Source: Prevotella sp. E13-17 (GTDB taxonomy: Bacteria > Bacteroidota > Bacteroidia > Bacteroidales > Bacteroidaceae). From it: a DNA stretch of 64,000 nt. A program made the translations under genes and the position numbers. The notes under the pieces were generated by a model, which did not search any database, had not been told where the DNA came from, and saw only the letters and a list, made by a program, of their open reading frames with translations. Below are positions 45,968 to 55,537 of the stretch, piece after piece; within the stretch, counting starts at the first letter, position 1, and each line of letters opens with the position of its first letter. The stretch is from the NCBI RefSeq assembly GCF_022024035.1, contig NZ_CP091787.1:558001-622000 (forward strand), in the 5' to 3' direction.

Positions 45968-47749
45968 ATGAATAATAAGATATACAATATATTGGCAATA
46001 GGATTGGGAGTGCTTGTCACAACGGCATGTTCTGACTTCTTGGATAAGATGCCCGACGAGCGCACAGAGCTCAATACCGTAGAGAACGTGGTAGATTTGC
46101 TGAAAGGCTCTTATCCCTCAACCAACTACCAGTTCATCTGCGAACTGTCAAGCGACAACTTTATTGATAACAATGCGCCACATCTGCCTTCAAATCCTAA
46201 CGACAAGCAGATAGAGAACCACTATAACTATCCTTCGGCTGCACGCTGGAACGACGAGATGTTCCAGTTTGAAGAACCCCTCTCGGCCACCTATTCTGAT
46301 GCTGAGTCGCATGGGCGTGTGTGGGACGGATGGTACAACTCCATTGCTGCTGTCAATGCTGCCTTGGAAGCTATCGACAATCTGGCTAAGGAAGAGGGCA
46401 TCAACAGCCACGAAGACTACGCTCAGTTGTCTCCCCGCCTGCGTGCCGCCTATGGTGAGGCTCTCTTGCTTCGTGCCTACGACCACTTTGTCTTGGCCAA
46501 CATCTTTGGTCAGGCCTATCGCAACGAGGCACAGAGCGCTCAAGACCGGTCTATTGCCTACGTCACTGAGCCAGAGACACAGCTGATCAAGGACTATGAC
46601 CGTCTGTCGGTCAAGGAGGTCTATGACCTGATCATCAAGGATATGGAAGAGGGCCTGAAGTATGTCAGCGACAGCTACTACGCCGCACCCAAGTATCATT
46701 TCAACACCAATGCTGCCCATGCCTTTGCTGCTCGCGTCTATTTGTACCACCACGACTGGGACAAGTGTATCGCCGAAGCCAATCAGGTGCTGGGCACCAA
46801 TGATGCTTCATTGCTCCGCATGTCGATGGACTATTCCATCTTCACAGACTGTGCCACCTCTAATGACTATGGCAACAAGTGGCAGGATCCGAAGTTGAAC
46901 AACAACCTGATGCTGCTCGATACCTATAGCTCTTATTCACGTCTGGTATTCGGCTATCGCTATAGCATTGCAGGCGAGGCTGCTTCAGAAGTGCTGATGG
47001 TTCGCACCAACAGCGAGCTGTGGAGATCCTACATCGCCAACCCTATCACGATGGTCAGTGGCATGCTGTTCAGTTCCAGTCAGCACGACTACGGCTACTA
47101 CTCTTGTAAGATCAATGAGCAGTTCCAGATGCTCGACAAGATAGCCCAGACGGGTTATGTTCATCAAATCATTCGTGCTTTCACAGCGATGGATCTGTTG
47201 CTGGAACGTGCCGAGGCTTATATCATGAAGAACGATTTGGCAAATGCCAGTCATGACCTCCAGGCCTACTGGAACAACTCTATCGAGACCTTCTCTGAAA
47301 AGGATAAGGCGACATTCGTAACGCCCGGCGATATCAAGTTGCTGACAGACGATATGATCAAGTCGAACTTCATGAGAAAGACCAACTGCTTCGACAACTG
47401 GGATTTCGTTTCGCAGAACATCTCATCTGCCATTCACATCACTCCAGAGGCTGTGCCTTACATGAACTGTCTGAACGACTTCCGTCGCTTCGAGCATAGC
47501 TTCGAGGGCATGCGCTTCTTCGACTTGAAGCGTTGGGGCATGGAGTGGACCCACTACTATGGTCTGGACAAGAAAGCTATTGTGATGAAAGGTGTGGACA
47601 CCCGTCGCGCCCTGGAAGCACCTTCGGAGGCTAAGCTCAATGGCGCAGGCAGCTCTCGCCCCGAAATGGTAACTGTTACCGAGAACGATTCACGCCGTGG
47701 TCTGGTGGCTCCCAAATACAGTCAGTTTAGAATTAATGCAAACAAATAA
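45968..47749 (+). CDS. SusD/RagB-type lipoprotein (second locus)
   Basis: 593 residues; lipoprotein signal with C21 (VTTACSDF). SusD features: DFLDKMPDERTELNTVENVV, AYGEALLLRAYDHFVLANIFG, YFNTNAAHAFAARVYLYHHDW-like TPR part, and the C-terminal RFEHSFEGMRFFDLKRWGME. It is longer than the first SusD. It should form the lid of the preceding SusC. AAGGAGG lies between its stop and the next start. Confidence 0.94.
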   Translation: MNNKIYNILAIGLGVLVTTACSDFLDKMPDERTELNTVENVVDLLKGSYPSTNYQFICELSSDNFIDNNAPHLPSNPNDKQIENHYNYPSAARWNDEMFQFEEPLSATYSDAESHGRVWDGWYNSIAAVNAALEAIDNLAKEEGINSHEDYAQLSPRLRAAYGEALLLRAYDHFVLANIFGQAYRNEAQSAQDRSIAYVTEPETQLIKDYDRLSVKEVYDLIIKDMEEGLKYVSDSYYAAPKYHFNTNAAHAFAARVYLYHHDWDKCIAEANQVLGTNDASLLRMSMDYSIFTDCATSNDYGNKWQDPKLNNNLMLLDTYSSYSRLVFGYRYSIAGEAASEVLMVRTNSELWRSYIANPITMVSGMLFSSSQHDYGYYSCKINEQFQMLDKIAQTGYVHQIIRAFTAMDLLLERAEAYIMKNDLANASHDLQAYWNNSIETFSEKDKATFVTPGDIKLLTDDMIKSNFMRKTNCFDNWDFVSQNISSAIHITPEAVPYMNCLNDFRRFEHSFEGMRFFDLKRWGMEWTHYYGLDKKAIVMKGVDTRRALEAPSEAKLNGAGSSRPEMVTVTENDSRRGLVAPKYSQFRINANK

Positions 47750-47764
47750 GGAGGAAAAGCTATC

Positions 47765-49063
47765 ATGAAGAAAAAGACAATCAATATATTGATGCTGTTG
47801 GCTGTGATGGCAACAGCCTTCCAGGTGACTTCTTGTTCGGATGATGATTTCACAGCCACGATCTTCGACACGAACGACTATCCCCTGGACCGCAACCTTT
47901 ACACGTTCCCGCTGGATACCTTCGTGAAGGTCAACTTTCTGGAGCCTTACAATATGCGCTTCGTCTATAAGATGGAGTACATTGCTTCGGACAAGGACAA
48001 GAACCTGACACCGGCTTCTTACGACAAGAGTTGTCAGTTGGCCGTGCTGACCAAATACCTGTGGCACGATGTCTATAAGGATGTGGCAGCCGAGCACGAC
48101 ATCTTCTTGAAGAAGTTCAGTCCCCGCATTATCCATGTCATCGGTTCCAAGAACCTGAACACCTCGTCGGGTACTGAGACCCTCGGTGTGACTGAGGGCA
48201 ATACCAAGGTGACGCTCTATCGCACCAACCTGCTGAACCCTGACGATATTGCTGACATGAACGAGTACTTCTTTGAGACCATGCACCATGAGTTTGGTCA
48301 TATCCTGGACAACAACTCGCTGCATCCCACACCGTTCAACGTGCTGAGCAACGGCCGTTATAATGCTGCCGGATGGAATGACACACCCGACTCTGTGGCT
48401 GCTGCTCAGGGCTTCATCAGCAGCTATGCCTCGATGTCGTACACCGAGGACTGGGTGGAGACCTTTGCCCGCTACGTCACCCGCGACTCTGTCAGCCTGG
48501 AACGTATGTTCAACACTGCCGACTACGAGTGGGAGGTGGTGGACCTCAAAGATAAGAATAACGACCTCGAGGTGGATAGTGCCGACTATTTCTCACAGCT
48601 GACGGGTACGTTCGATATCGACACCATTGGCTATTTCAAGGGCGATGAGTCGGGTAAGGGTGAGCACAAAGTGTATCGTCGTGTGTGTCAGCGCGATGCC
48701 GACGACCATGTCGTTCTCGATGCAAACGGCCAAGTGCAGTGGGTAGCCAACTTAGCCGGCGCACGCAATATCATCAACGAGAAGATCAAGTACGTACGCG
48801 ACTATATGAAGACAGAGTATGGCGTTGACATCGACGAGCTGCGCCGCAAGATACAGTCCAAGCAGTTCCGTGTGGATGACAATGGTAAATACCTGACCAA
48901 GGTGTCGCCCGTTTTGGCCTACAGTGGTGGTGCCGTCTATGTGTTGCGCCAGAATGAAGAACAGCTGAATGCCATCACCTATCGCGATCCGTTAACAGGT
49001 AAGACTCAGCTTGAACAGCTTCTTGAGGAGCTCAACGAGTATAAGAAATTGCAGACAAAATAA
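47765..49063 (+). CDS. SusCD-associated zinc metallohydrolase lipoprotein (HExxH)
   Basis: 432 residues; lipoprotein signal with C24 (TSCSDD). Zinc motif H175-E176-F-G-H179, and a likely third ligand E in SYTEDWVETFARY, which is the pattern of the substrate-import-associated zinc metallohydrolase lipoproteins found in SusCD operons. The protein probably processes the imported substrate at the cell surface. A strong AAGGAGG (47748-47754) lies 10 bp before the ATG. Confidence 0.88.
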   Translation: MKKKTINILMLLAVMATAFQVTSCSDDDFTATIFDTNDYPLDRNLYTFPLDTFVKVNFLEPYNMRFVYKMEYIASDKDKNLTPASYDKSCQLAVLTKYLWHDVYKDVAAEHDIFLKKFSPRIIHVIGSKNLNTSSGTETLGVTEGNTKVTLYRTNLLNPDDIADMNEYFFETMHHEFGHILDNNSLHPTPFNVLSNGRYNAAGWNDTPDSVAAAQGFISSYASMSYTEDWVETFARYVTRDSVSLERMFNTADYEWEVVDLKDKNNDLEVDSADYFSQLTGTFDIDTIGYFKGDESGKGEHKVYRRVCQRDADDHVVLDANGQVQWVANLAGARNIINEKIKYVRDYMKTEYGVDIDELRRKIQSKQFRVDDNGKYLTKVSPVLAYSGGAVYVLRQNEEQLNAITYRDPLTGKTQLEQLLEELNEYKKLQTK

Positions 49064-49086
49064 TAGAAAGGAGGAGATAACGCTAT

Positions 49087-50448
49087 ATGAACAAGAAATT
49101 ATATCCAGTAATACTACTGTTTGCTTCCGTGTTTGTGCTGGCATCATGTGTCAGCGAAGAAGACGACATCTTCGATCAGTCTGCTGCAGAGCGCCTGAAT
49201 GCGGTCAGTAAGGTCTATATAGATCGCCTGTGCGACAGCCCCGGTGGATGGGTCATGGAGTATTATCCCTATACCGACAACGAAGATATGAACACGGGTG
49301 TGGGCTATCTCATCATGAACCGATTCCACAAGAATCAGTCTGTTTACACGCTGATGAAGAACAAGGCCACACGCAACACCGTGATGAACGACTCGTCTGC
49401 TTGGGAGGTTATCACCGACATGGGTCCCGTGCTGACATACAACAGCTATAATAAGTGCCTTGGTCGCTTCACCGATCCCTACGACGACTATATCCTCACT
49501 CCTGGAACCTACGACGATGAGTCGGGTAAAGGACTGCAGGGCGACTATGAGTTTGTGATGGTCGATGTGCCCGAAGGTGGCAATCATATCATGTTGAAGG
49601 GTAAAAAGCGCGGTGTCTATCAGCGTCTGACACGTGTGCCTGTCGGGACCGACTTTGAACAGTACATCGACGACATGAACAAGTTCAGAAATGCCTACTT
49701 CCAGTCGGGTGCCCGTTGGGAATACACCATCAAGGACCATGGCAACGCCTATCGCATGGATCGCGTGAATGGTGGTCGTCCTCGTGTCTATCCCGAAGGA
49801 AAAGACTCTACAGCCTATGGCTGGTATAATCCCTATCTGATCACCTATTATAACAATCAATACCACTTCCGTTTCAAGGACACGGTGATGGTGGATGGTA
49901 ACCAGATGGAACAAGAGTATGCCTACGATGCAGATGCCGATAAGTTCATTGGCGTGTCGAATGCCGAGAACACACTCGAAGGTCCTGTTCCCGTAACTTA
50001 CTTCTTGGAGAACCTGACAGCTAAGATAGCACGTCGCTGGGAAATGTCTAAGGCCGAAGCCGATCTGTCAGACGAAGTCAAATCGCTTCGTGAGGCAGTG
50101 GTAAGTGACTTCAAGGCCATTGGCTGTACCTTCAATTCGTTCAGTTTCATGATAAAAGGGGGAAAGACAGTTTTACGTGTGCAGTTCCGTCAGAAGACAT
50201 CAAGCTATTCTTGGAACTATGTCTTTGATATGACGCAGGAAGGTGACAATGTCGTGTTGAAGTATGTCGAAGGAGAAGACGAGACGTCCTCGAAGAACAT
50301 AGAGATGGTACCTTCGCTGAAGACGTTCGTAGATATGTTGTCTCAGACCTTTACTGTCTCTGCCAACACCACTCGTTTCAATCCCAGTAAACTTGTTTTG
50401 ACCTCGTCAGATTCTAAATATAGACTATTATTTACATTGTATAACTAA
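49087..50448 (+). CDS. DUF4302 lipoprotein
   Basis: 453 residues; lipoprotein signal with C21 (LASCVSEED). The mature start (DIFDQSAAERLNAVSKVYID, then GGWVMEYYP) is the DUF4302 signature, a family restricted to SusCD-type operons in Bacteroidota. It is probably a surface-exposed binding or processing partner. AAGGAGG (49068-49074) lies 12 bp before the ATG. Confidence 0.88.
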   Translation: MNKKLYPVILLFASVFVLASCVSEEDDIFDQSAAERLNAVSKVYIDRLCDSPGGWVMEYYPYTDNEDMNTGVGYLIMNRFHKNQSVYTLMKNKATRNTVMNDSSAWEVITDMGPVLTYNSYNKCLGRFTDPYDDYILTPGTYDDESGKGLQGDYEFVMVDVPEGGNHIMLKGKKRGVYQRLTRVPVGTDFEQYIDDMNKFRNAYFQSGARWEYTIKDHGNAYRMDRVNGGRPRVYPEGKDSTAYGWYNPYLITYYNNQYHFRFKDTVMVDGNQMEQEYAYDADADKFIGVSNAENTLEGPVPVTYFLENLTAKIARRWEMSKAEADLSDEVKSLREAVVSDFKAIGCTFNSFSFMIKGGKTVLRVQFRQKTSSYSWNYVFDMTQEGDNVVLKYVEGEDETSSKNIEMVPSLKTFVDMLSQTFTVSANTTRFNPSKLVLTSSDSKYRLLFTLYN

Positions 50449-50461
50449 ATTTTAAAAGATT

Positions 50462-52291
50462 ATGAAAAAGCTTTTACTCTTTGCCGCTCTTGCTATGACG
50501 GCTATGGCAGCAGATGCTCAGGCCCTGTCAGAAAAGAAAGTAAAGATGCCTGCACTTTCAGAACGCATTTCAATGATGGCAGCTCAGCGCCCACTGGTTA
50601 AACGCTCAGAAAGCGAGAAAGCTGCAAGACGTTCTATCGAGACAGGTGTTTACTATAAGCGTCCAAAGGGACTGATGTATTGTTGTGCCACAGAAGAAAG
50701 CCAACTCTATCCTCAGACCTTTTTGGTGACGAATCCTTTTCTGACTCCAGTATTTGTTCCTGTTGTTGCCAATTCGGCAGATTATACTTGGCATTTGAAT
50801 GTGCTGGGTAAGGATGGTAAAGCTACTTTCTGCCAAGATTTGAGCTCTCCGGAATTGGGATTGGTAGATCCACAGACTGGTGAACTTCCTTTTGGTATTG
50901 AAGTTGGCTCGTCATACCCTCTTCCTACACTTGTGACGGCTAAGGACTCATTCACCATTGGACATACACCATGGGATGAAGAAAATGGTGTCGGCAATTA
51001 TTACTGGGGCAACAATAAAAATTATATATCTCGTCTTAAGTCAGACTCAATTGCGCCTCATGGATTTCATGACGACCACTCTGGTTCGTTTGCTTATTGG
51101 GGACTGATTACGCCAAAAGTAAGTATCTATAATGCTAATTGGAAAGAAGATTATACTTATCTGTTTGGTACCGGCACTTGCTATTTAGACAATGATGACA
51201 AGCTCGATTCTTTGGCTACTTCTGTTGGTGCTCGGCAATATTTCGAGAAGCCCCAGTCTCCTCTCTATGTAGAAAATGTGTTTATCAACGCAATGACTTT
51301 TGCCGACAAGCCCATTGTTGGTGAAGCCAAACTCGTGATGACCATCACCAATGCTGAGTATGATGAGGAGACGCAAAGCCATTATGCAGGCAAGAAGGTG
51401 ATTGCCACCTTGGAGTGTACGGCTGAGGATATTGAGAATATGAGTGAGCCAGAAGATCTTAATGATGGAAAACTCACAGAATTTGTGTTGAAGTTCAAGC
51501 AGAAGAAGGAGTCATTGCTTGGCGTCAGCGAAGAGGCATTTGTCATTGACGAGCCATTCGTAGTTACAATCACAGGTTTTGAACAGGAAGGTGTTGACAT
51601 CAATTTGAGAGGCATTACAAATCCTTCTGAAGACGAGTTGGAATCTGCCACTATGTTGTTGACATACGATAGTAAGACGACTGGTCTTAGTTATCGAGGT
51701 GCAGTGGCACTGCCATTGGTGTTCAACTCTTGTTTCGACCATGCAGAACCTTGGGCTACAGCTTCTGCAGGTGAGGTAGATCTGACCGACTTTAACGTGC
51801 TTTTGGTTTCTGCCGATGGCACAACCGTTAGCAACAAAGGTTATAATGATGCAAACTACACCTTCATAAGTACCGCTTTCAGTTGGTTTAATACAGATGG
51901 CGACGAGAACTACTTCGTGTTGGACGAGAATCAGAATGAGGCCCCAGAATGGATTACTTCTTTTGATGTGACGAGTCTATATGATGAACAATATGGTGTT
52001 TACGATGGTCGTACAAAGCTTTCTGTAGCATGTGAAGCTCTTCCTGATGGTGTTACAGGTCGTTATGCTTTACTTTTCGTCTATGGTCGCGGCTATACAT
52101 CAAAGACTCCTTTGATAGTTGTTCAGGGCAAGGTTGACAATCTTGATCAGCTCATTGCCACCCTTGGCATAGAGAACACCGGTGTGAAGCCTGTTTCTTC
52201 AAAGAAGTTCTACAACCTGATGGGTCGGCAGACCACCAAGGCTGCTAAGGGCATCGTGATTAACGATGGCAAGAAGTTCTTCGTGAAGTAA
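50462..52291 (+). CDS. Secreted protein with T9SS-type C-terminal sorting tail
   Basis: 609 residues; signal peptide to about residue 20 (AADAQA). The body is beta-rich without a recognised domain (YPQTFLVTNPFLTPVFVPVV, repeated DYTWHLNV-like strands). The tail FYNLMGRQTTKAAKGIVIND followed by GKKFFVK matches the short Prevotella-type sorting domain (YNLxGxR..KGIxIxxGKKxxVK), so export by the type IX system is inferred. It lies 13 bp after the DUF4302 gene and ends the operon before a strong terminator. Confidence 0.78.
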   Translation: MKKLLLFAALAMTAMAADAQALSEKKVKMPALSERISMMAAQRPLVKRSESEKAARRSIETGVYYKRPKGLMYCCATEESQLYPQTFLVTNPFLTPVFVPVVANSADYTWHLNVLGKDGKATFCQDLSSPELGLVDPQTGELPFGIEVGSSYPLPTLVTAKDSFTIGHTPWDEENGVGNYYWGNNKNYISRLKSDSIAPHGFHDDHSGSFAYWGLITPKVSIYNANWKEDYTYLFGTGTCYLDNDDKLDSLATSVGARQYFEKPQSPLYVENVFINAMTFADKPIVGEAKLVMTITNAEYDEETQSHYAGKKVIATLECTAEDIENMSEPEDLNDGKLTEFVLKFKQKKESLLGVSEEAFVIDEPFVVTITGFEQEGVDINLRGITNPSEDELESATMLLTYDSKTTGLSYRGAVALPLVFNSCFDHAEPWATASAGEVDLTDFNVLLVSADGTTVSNKGYNDANYTFISTAFSWFNTDGDENYFVLDENQNEAPEWITSFDVTSLYDEQYGVYDGRTKLSVACEALPDGVTGRYALLFVYGRGYTSKTPLIVVQGKVDNLDQLIATLGIENTGVKPVSSKKFYNLMGRQTTKAAKGIVINDGKKFFVK

Positions 52292-52390
52292 GCATGAAAG
52301 CAAAAAGAGGTGCGGTACCTGCTCTTGGTAGTCTTATTTGAAATAAGACATACTGTCATGCACAGGTTTTCAACCGCCAAACACATCATA

Positions 52391-52428
52391 AAGTTACGCT
52401 TTTCTTTTGGGAAAGCGTAACTTTTTTT
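52391..52428 (+). terminator. Terminator of the second SusCD operon
   Basis: AAGTTACGCTTT and AAAGCGTAACTT pair perfectly (52391-52422) around a short loop, followed by a T-run. It lies 100 bp after the last operon gene. Confidence 0.92.
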
Positions 52429-52437
52429 GTCCTCATG

Positions 52438-52467
52438 TTTGGATGTCGATTTTTTGTGTTACCTTTG
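52438..52467 (+). promoter_or_regulatory. Promoter of the M6 protease gene
   Basis: TTTG (52438-52441), 18 bp, TACCTTTG (52460-52467); leader about 25 bases to the ATG at 52495. Confidence 0.8.
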
Positions 52468-52494
52468 CATCCAAATAAAGACTACTTTGAACAG

Positions 52495-55053
52495 ATGAAA
52501 AAACATCTTATTCTATTATTGATTTTTTGTTTGCTGAGCGCTGGAAGCGCTATGGCTGTGCCTGCCTGTCCAGGTGTCAGCAAGGCCACTCAGCCCGATG
52601 GAACCACCATCAGCATTCGTCTGCATGGCGATGAGTATATGCACTATTACACCACCGAGGATGGCTATTCGTTGGTGAAAGACGCTAAGGGCTTTTTCGT
52701 CTATGCCCAGCTGATCGACGGTGTGCTGGTCCCCACCACCATGCGCGCTCATGACCAGTTGCTGCGCACTGCGCAAGAGCAGGCCTATCTTGCCGGTGTG
52801 AAGAAGCATTTGATGCCTCGGCTGACTGCAGACCGTGCCCAGGAGAAAGCAGCCGAGCAGCAACGTCGTGCCAAAGCCTGTCGGAAAGCTCAGATGAGCC
52901 GCGGTTACTACGACTATTCCTCTTTTCGAGGACTGATTATCCTGGTGGACTTCAACGACCGTAGCTTTGAGAGTGAGAGTTATCCCAACATCATCAACGA
53001 TATGGTCAACAAGCCTGGATACCAAGGCTATGACACCTCTGTTGATGAGGGGCGATACACGGGTAGTGTGCGCGACTACTTCTACGACAACTCAATGGGG
53101 CGCTTCAACCCTCAGTTTGATGTGGTTGGTCCTGTCCAAGTGAATAGAAGCCAGTATTATCCTAATGGAGGCAAAAACGATGTCACCCTGATGAAGGAAG
53201 TCATTCGTGCAGCCGATGCCATCGTGGATTTCAGCCAATATGATCGTGACGACGATGGCGTCGTTGACATGGTCTATATCATCTTTGCCGGATTGGGATC
53301 CAATATTGCCCTCAACGACAATCGGCTGATATGGCCGCATGCCAGCTCCTTTAACTGGACCCGTGCCGACGATGTCTATCTGGGTCGCTATGCTTGTTCT
53401 ACGGAGCTCTATGGCACCGAGGAAGCTCATGTCTATGATGGCATAGGCACCATCTGCCACGAGTTCAGTCATGTGCTGGGCTTGCCCGATCTCTACGACA
53501 CAGACTATGCCTCGGGTGGGGGACAGAGTTGTCATCCTGCCGAATGGAGTCTGATGGCAGCAGGCAGTTATCTCAACAGTGGACGTACCCCTGCTGGCTA
53601 CACGCTCTATGAGCGCTATGCCGTGGGCTTCGCTGTGCCCGAGACCATTCAGAACGAGGGCCACTATACGCTGCCATCGGTGGGTAGGAGCAACACTGGT
53701 TACCGACTGAACACACCTGTAGATAGAGAGTTCTTTCTGCTGGAAAACCGTCAGCGCTCAGATAAATGGGATGCCCATCTGCCCGGCACAGGTATGTTGG
53801 TCTATCGCGTGGACTCTACCGATGCCCGTGTGTGGAACAACAATGTGCTGAACAACGACCCTTCACACAACTGTTTTGTTGTCTTGCGCGCCAAGGGTGA
53901 GCCCGACGCGCCGGTGGCCAACAACACCGATCCCTTTCCTGGTGCAGGTCGTGTCACAGAGCTAAGCAACACCACCTTGCCTGCCAATCTGAAGACATGG
54001 GCAGGCTTTGACAATCCCTTCGGACTGAAGAATATCACGGAGGACAATGGCATGATCACTTTTGATGTCTATGACGTCAACATCCTGTCGGCACTCTCAC
54101 TGCCCAAGCAGTTGCACACCTGCGTGGGAATGCAGCAGCAACTCGAGCCTGTTGCCACGCCGGCTTCGGCTAAGTATAAAGCCACCTGGCAGTCGTCTGC
54201 TGAGTCGGTAGCCACGGTGTCGGAAGATGGTGTCGTAAAGGCGCTTGCCGCCGGCGAGACCACCATCACCGTGTCGTCTGACAACGGTCTGCAAGCCTCG
54301 TGTGTGGTTACGGTGAAGGATGTACCTTGGGTTGCCAATGTGATGGCGTTGAAACAGACCGACCAGGAGTCGGAAATCGCTTTAGCTCTGACAGACGCTC
54401 AAGTGGTTTATGTCTATAAGGACGATGTCTATCTGCGAGACGCATCGGGTGCAGTGATTCTTGAGAAAGCAGGAAGTCAACTCTCGGTGGGCAGTGTGCT
54501 CAATGGTTCTCTGCGAGGAACGAAAAAGACTGTCGATGGAGTGACACGCTTCTGCCTGAGTGACGATGCAGACATGGCAGCCAGTGTGCTCTTTGGTGAT
54601 TCTCGTACACCAGAGCCCCGTATCGTGAGCCTCTCGTCTGTCGGTGAGCAAGACCTTTGCGACTACATCCTGATACCTTCTGTCCAGATGCAGACTACAA
54701 ACTATGAGGGCGTGAGTGGACTCTATGTCACTGATGGCGAGACCTACGTGCGTCTTTACAACACACTGCAAGTAAAGAATATCACCTTGCCCACCAACTA
54801 TGCCGGCAAATCCTACGACCTGACGGGCATCCTGCTCACCCGTGCCAGTGGCGACAAGCAGGTGCTGGAGTTAGCTTTGCTGAAAAGTCCGACTAAGGCA
54901 GACCCCAATAAGATTGACGATTTGTTTGGCGAAGCACAGACTATGCCGACTGCCACCTTTACGCTTGATGGTCGCAATGTGAAGACGATGAGTAAGCCCG
55001 GACTCTACATTGTGCGTCAGGGCTCTACGGTTCGCAAGGTTCTCGTGAAATAA
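52495..55053 (+). CDS. M6-family metalloprotease with Big2 domain and T9SS tail
   Basis: 852 residues from the ATG at 52495; an upstream extension to 52435 overlaps the promoter and is rejected. Signal peptide to about AMAV. An M6 (immune inhibitor A-like) catalytic domain has zinc motif H322-E-F-S-H326 in CHEFSHVLGLPDLYDTD. A Big2-like Ig domain follows (about 530-620, VSEDGVVKALAAGETTITVS), then an OB-like region and the sorting tail (TFTLDGRNVKTMSKPGLYIV..VRKVLVK). It is most likely a secreted, cell-surface endopeptidase. Confidence 0.9.
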   Translation: MKKHLILLLIFCLLSAGSAMAVPACPGVSKATQPDGTTISIRLHGDEYMHYYTTEDGYSLVKDAKGFFVYAQLIDGVLVPTTMRAHDQLLRTAQEQAYLAGVKKHLMPRLTADRAQEKAAEQQRRAKACRKAQMSRGYYDYSSFRGLIILVDFNDRSFESESYPNIINDMVNKPGYQGYDTSVDEGRYTGSVRDYFYDNSMGRFNPQFDVVGPVQVNRSQYYPNGGKNDVTLMKEVIRAADAIVDFSQYDRDDDGVVDMVYIIFAGLGSNIALNDNRLIWPHASSFNWTRADDVYLGRYACSTELYGTEEAHVYDGIGTICHEFSHVLGLPDLYDTDYASGGGQSCHPAEWSLMAAGSYLNSGRTPAGYTLYERYAVGFAVPETIQNEGHYTLPSVGRSNTGYRLNTPVDREFFLLENRQRSDKWDAHLPGTGMLVYRVDSTDARVWNNNVLNNDPSHNCFVVLRAKGEPDAPVANNTDPFPGAGRVTELSNTTLPANLKTWAGFDNPFGLKNITEDNGMITFDVYDVNILSALSLPKQLHTCVGMQQQLEPVATPASAKYKATWQSSAESVATVSEDGVVKALAAGETTITVSSDNGLQASCVVTVKDVPWVANVMALKQTDQESEIALALTDAQVVYVYKDDVYLRDASGAVILEKAGSQLSVGSVLNGSLRGTKKTVDGVTRFCLSDDADMAASVLFGDSRTPEPRIVSLSSVGEQDLCDYILIPSVQMQTTNYEGVSGLYVTDGETYVRLYNTLQVKNITLPTNYAGKSYDLTGILLTRASGDKQVLELALLKSPTKADPNKIDDLFGEAQTMPTATFTLDGRNVKTMSKPGLYIVRQGSTVRKVLVK

Positions 55054-55055
55054 AA

Positions 55056-55499
55056 TCAACGCTTTTCGCGGAAGAACGTCTGCATCAGTTCGCGACATTC
55101 TTCCTCCAGTATGCCGCCAATGGCCTGCGCTTTCGGATGCAGGGCATGGGCGGCATACTTTTGATAGCCACGCTTCTCGTCGGCACAACCAAAGACCACG
55201 CGGGGTATCTGTGCCCAGCCAATGGCTCCGGCACACATCACACAAGGCTCAACGGTGACGTAGAGCGTGCATTCCGTGAGGTATTTGCCACCCAGCTCGT
55301 TGGCAGCCATCGTGATGGCTTGCATCTCGGCATGCGCCGTCACGTCGGTCAGTGTCTCCGTCAGGTTGTGTGCCCGGGCAATAATCCTGTCTTTGCACAC
55401 CACAATAGCACCAATGGGTATCTCTCCCTCGCGCAGCGCCAGCTCGGCTTCTGCCAGTGCTTTGCGCATAAACTGCTCGTCCTTTTTTTGTTGCTCCAT
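55056..55499 (-). CDS. tadA: tRNA-specific adenosine-34 deaminase
   Basis: 147 residues; converts A34 to inosine in tRNA-Arg(ACG). Zinc/catalytic motifs HAE (in TAHAEMQAI) and PCVMCAGAI, plus GEIPIGAIVV, are those of TadA. The ATG at 55499 is 4 bases from the -7 box TACTTTTG on the minus strand, so the mRNA would be leaderless. It converges on the protease gene with a 2-bp gap, so read-through would be antisense. Confidence 0.93.
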   Translation of the reverse strand: MEQQKKDEQFMRKALAEAELALREGEIPIGAIVVCKDRIIARAHNLTETLTDVTAHAEMQAITMAANELGGKYLTECTLYVTVEPCVMCAGAIGWAQIPRVVFGCADEKRGYQKYAAHALHPKAQAIGGILEEECRELMQTFFREKR

Positions 55500-55501
55500 G
55501 T

Positions 55502-55535
55502 TGCAAAAGTACGAATTTTTTTTCGTACTTTTGCA
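55502..55535. promoter_or_regulatory. Palindromic divergent promoter, tadA and birA
   Basis: TGCAAAAGTACGAA and TTCGTACTTTTGCA form a perfect 14-bp inverted repeat around a 6-base T-run. Each arm holds a -7 box TACTTTTG, one per strand, each 4 bases from the start codon of tadA (minus) or birA (plus). Confidence 0.85.
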
Positions 55536-55537
55536 TC

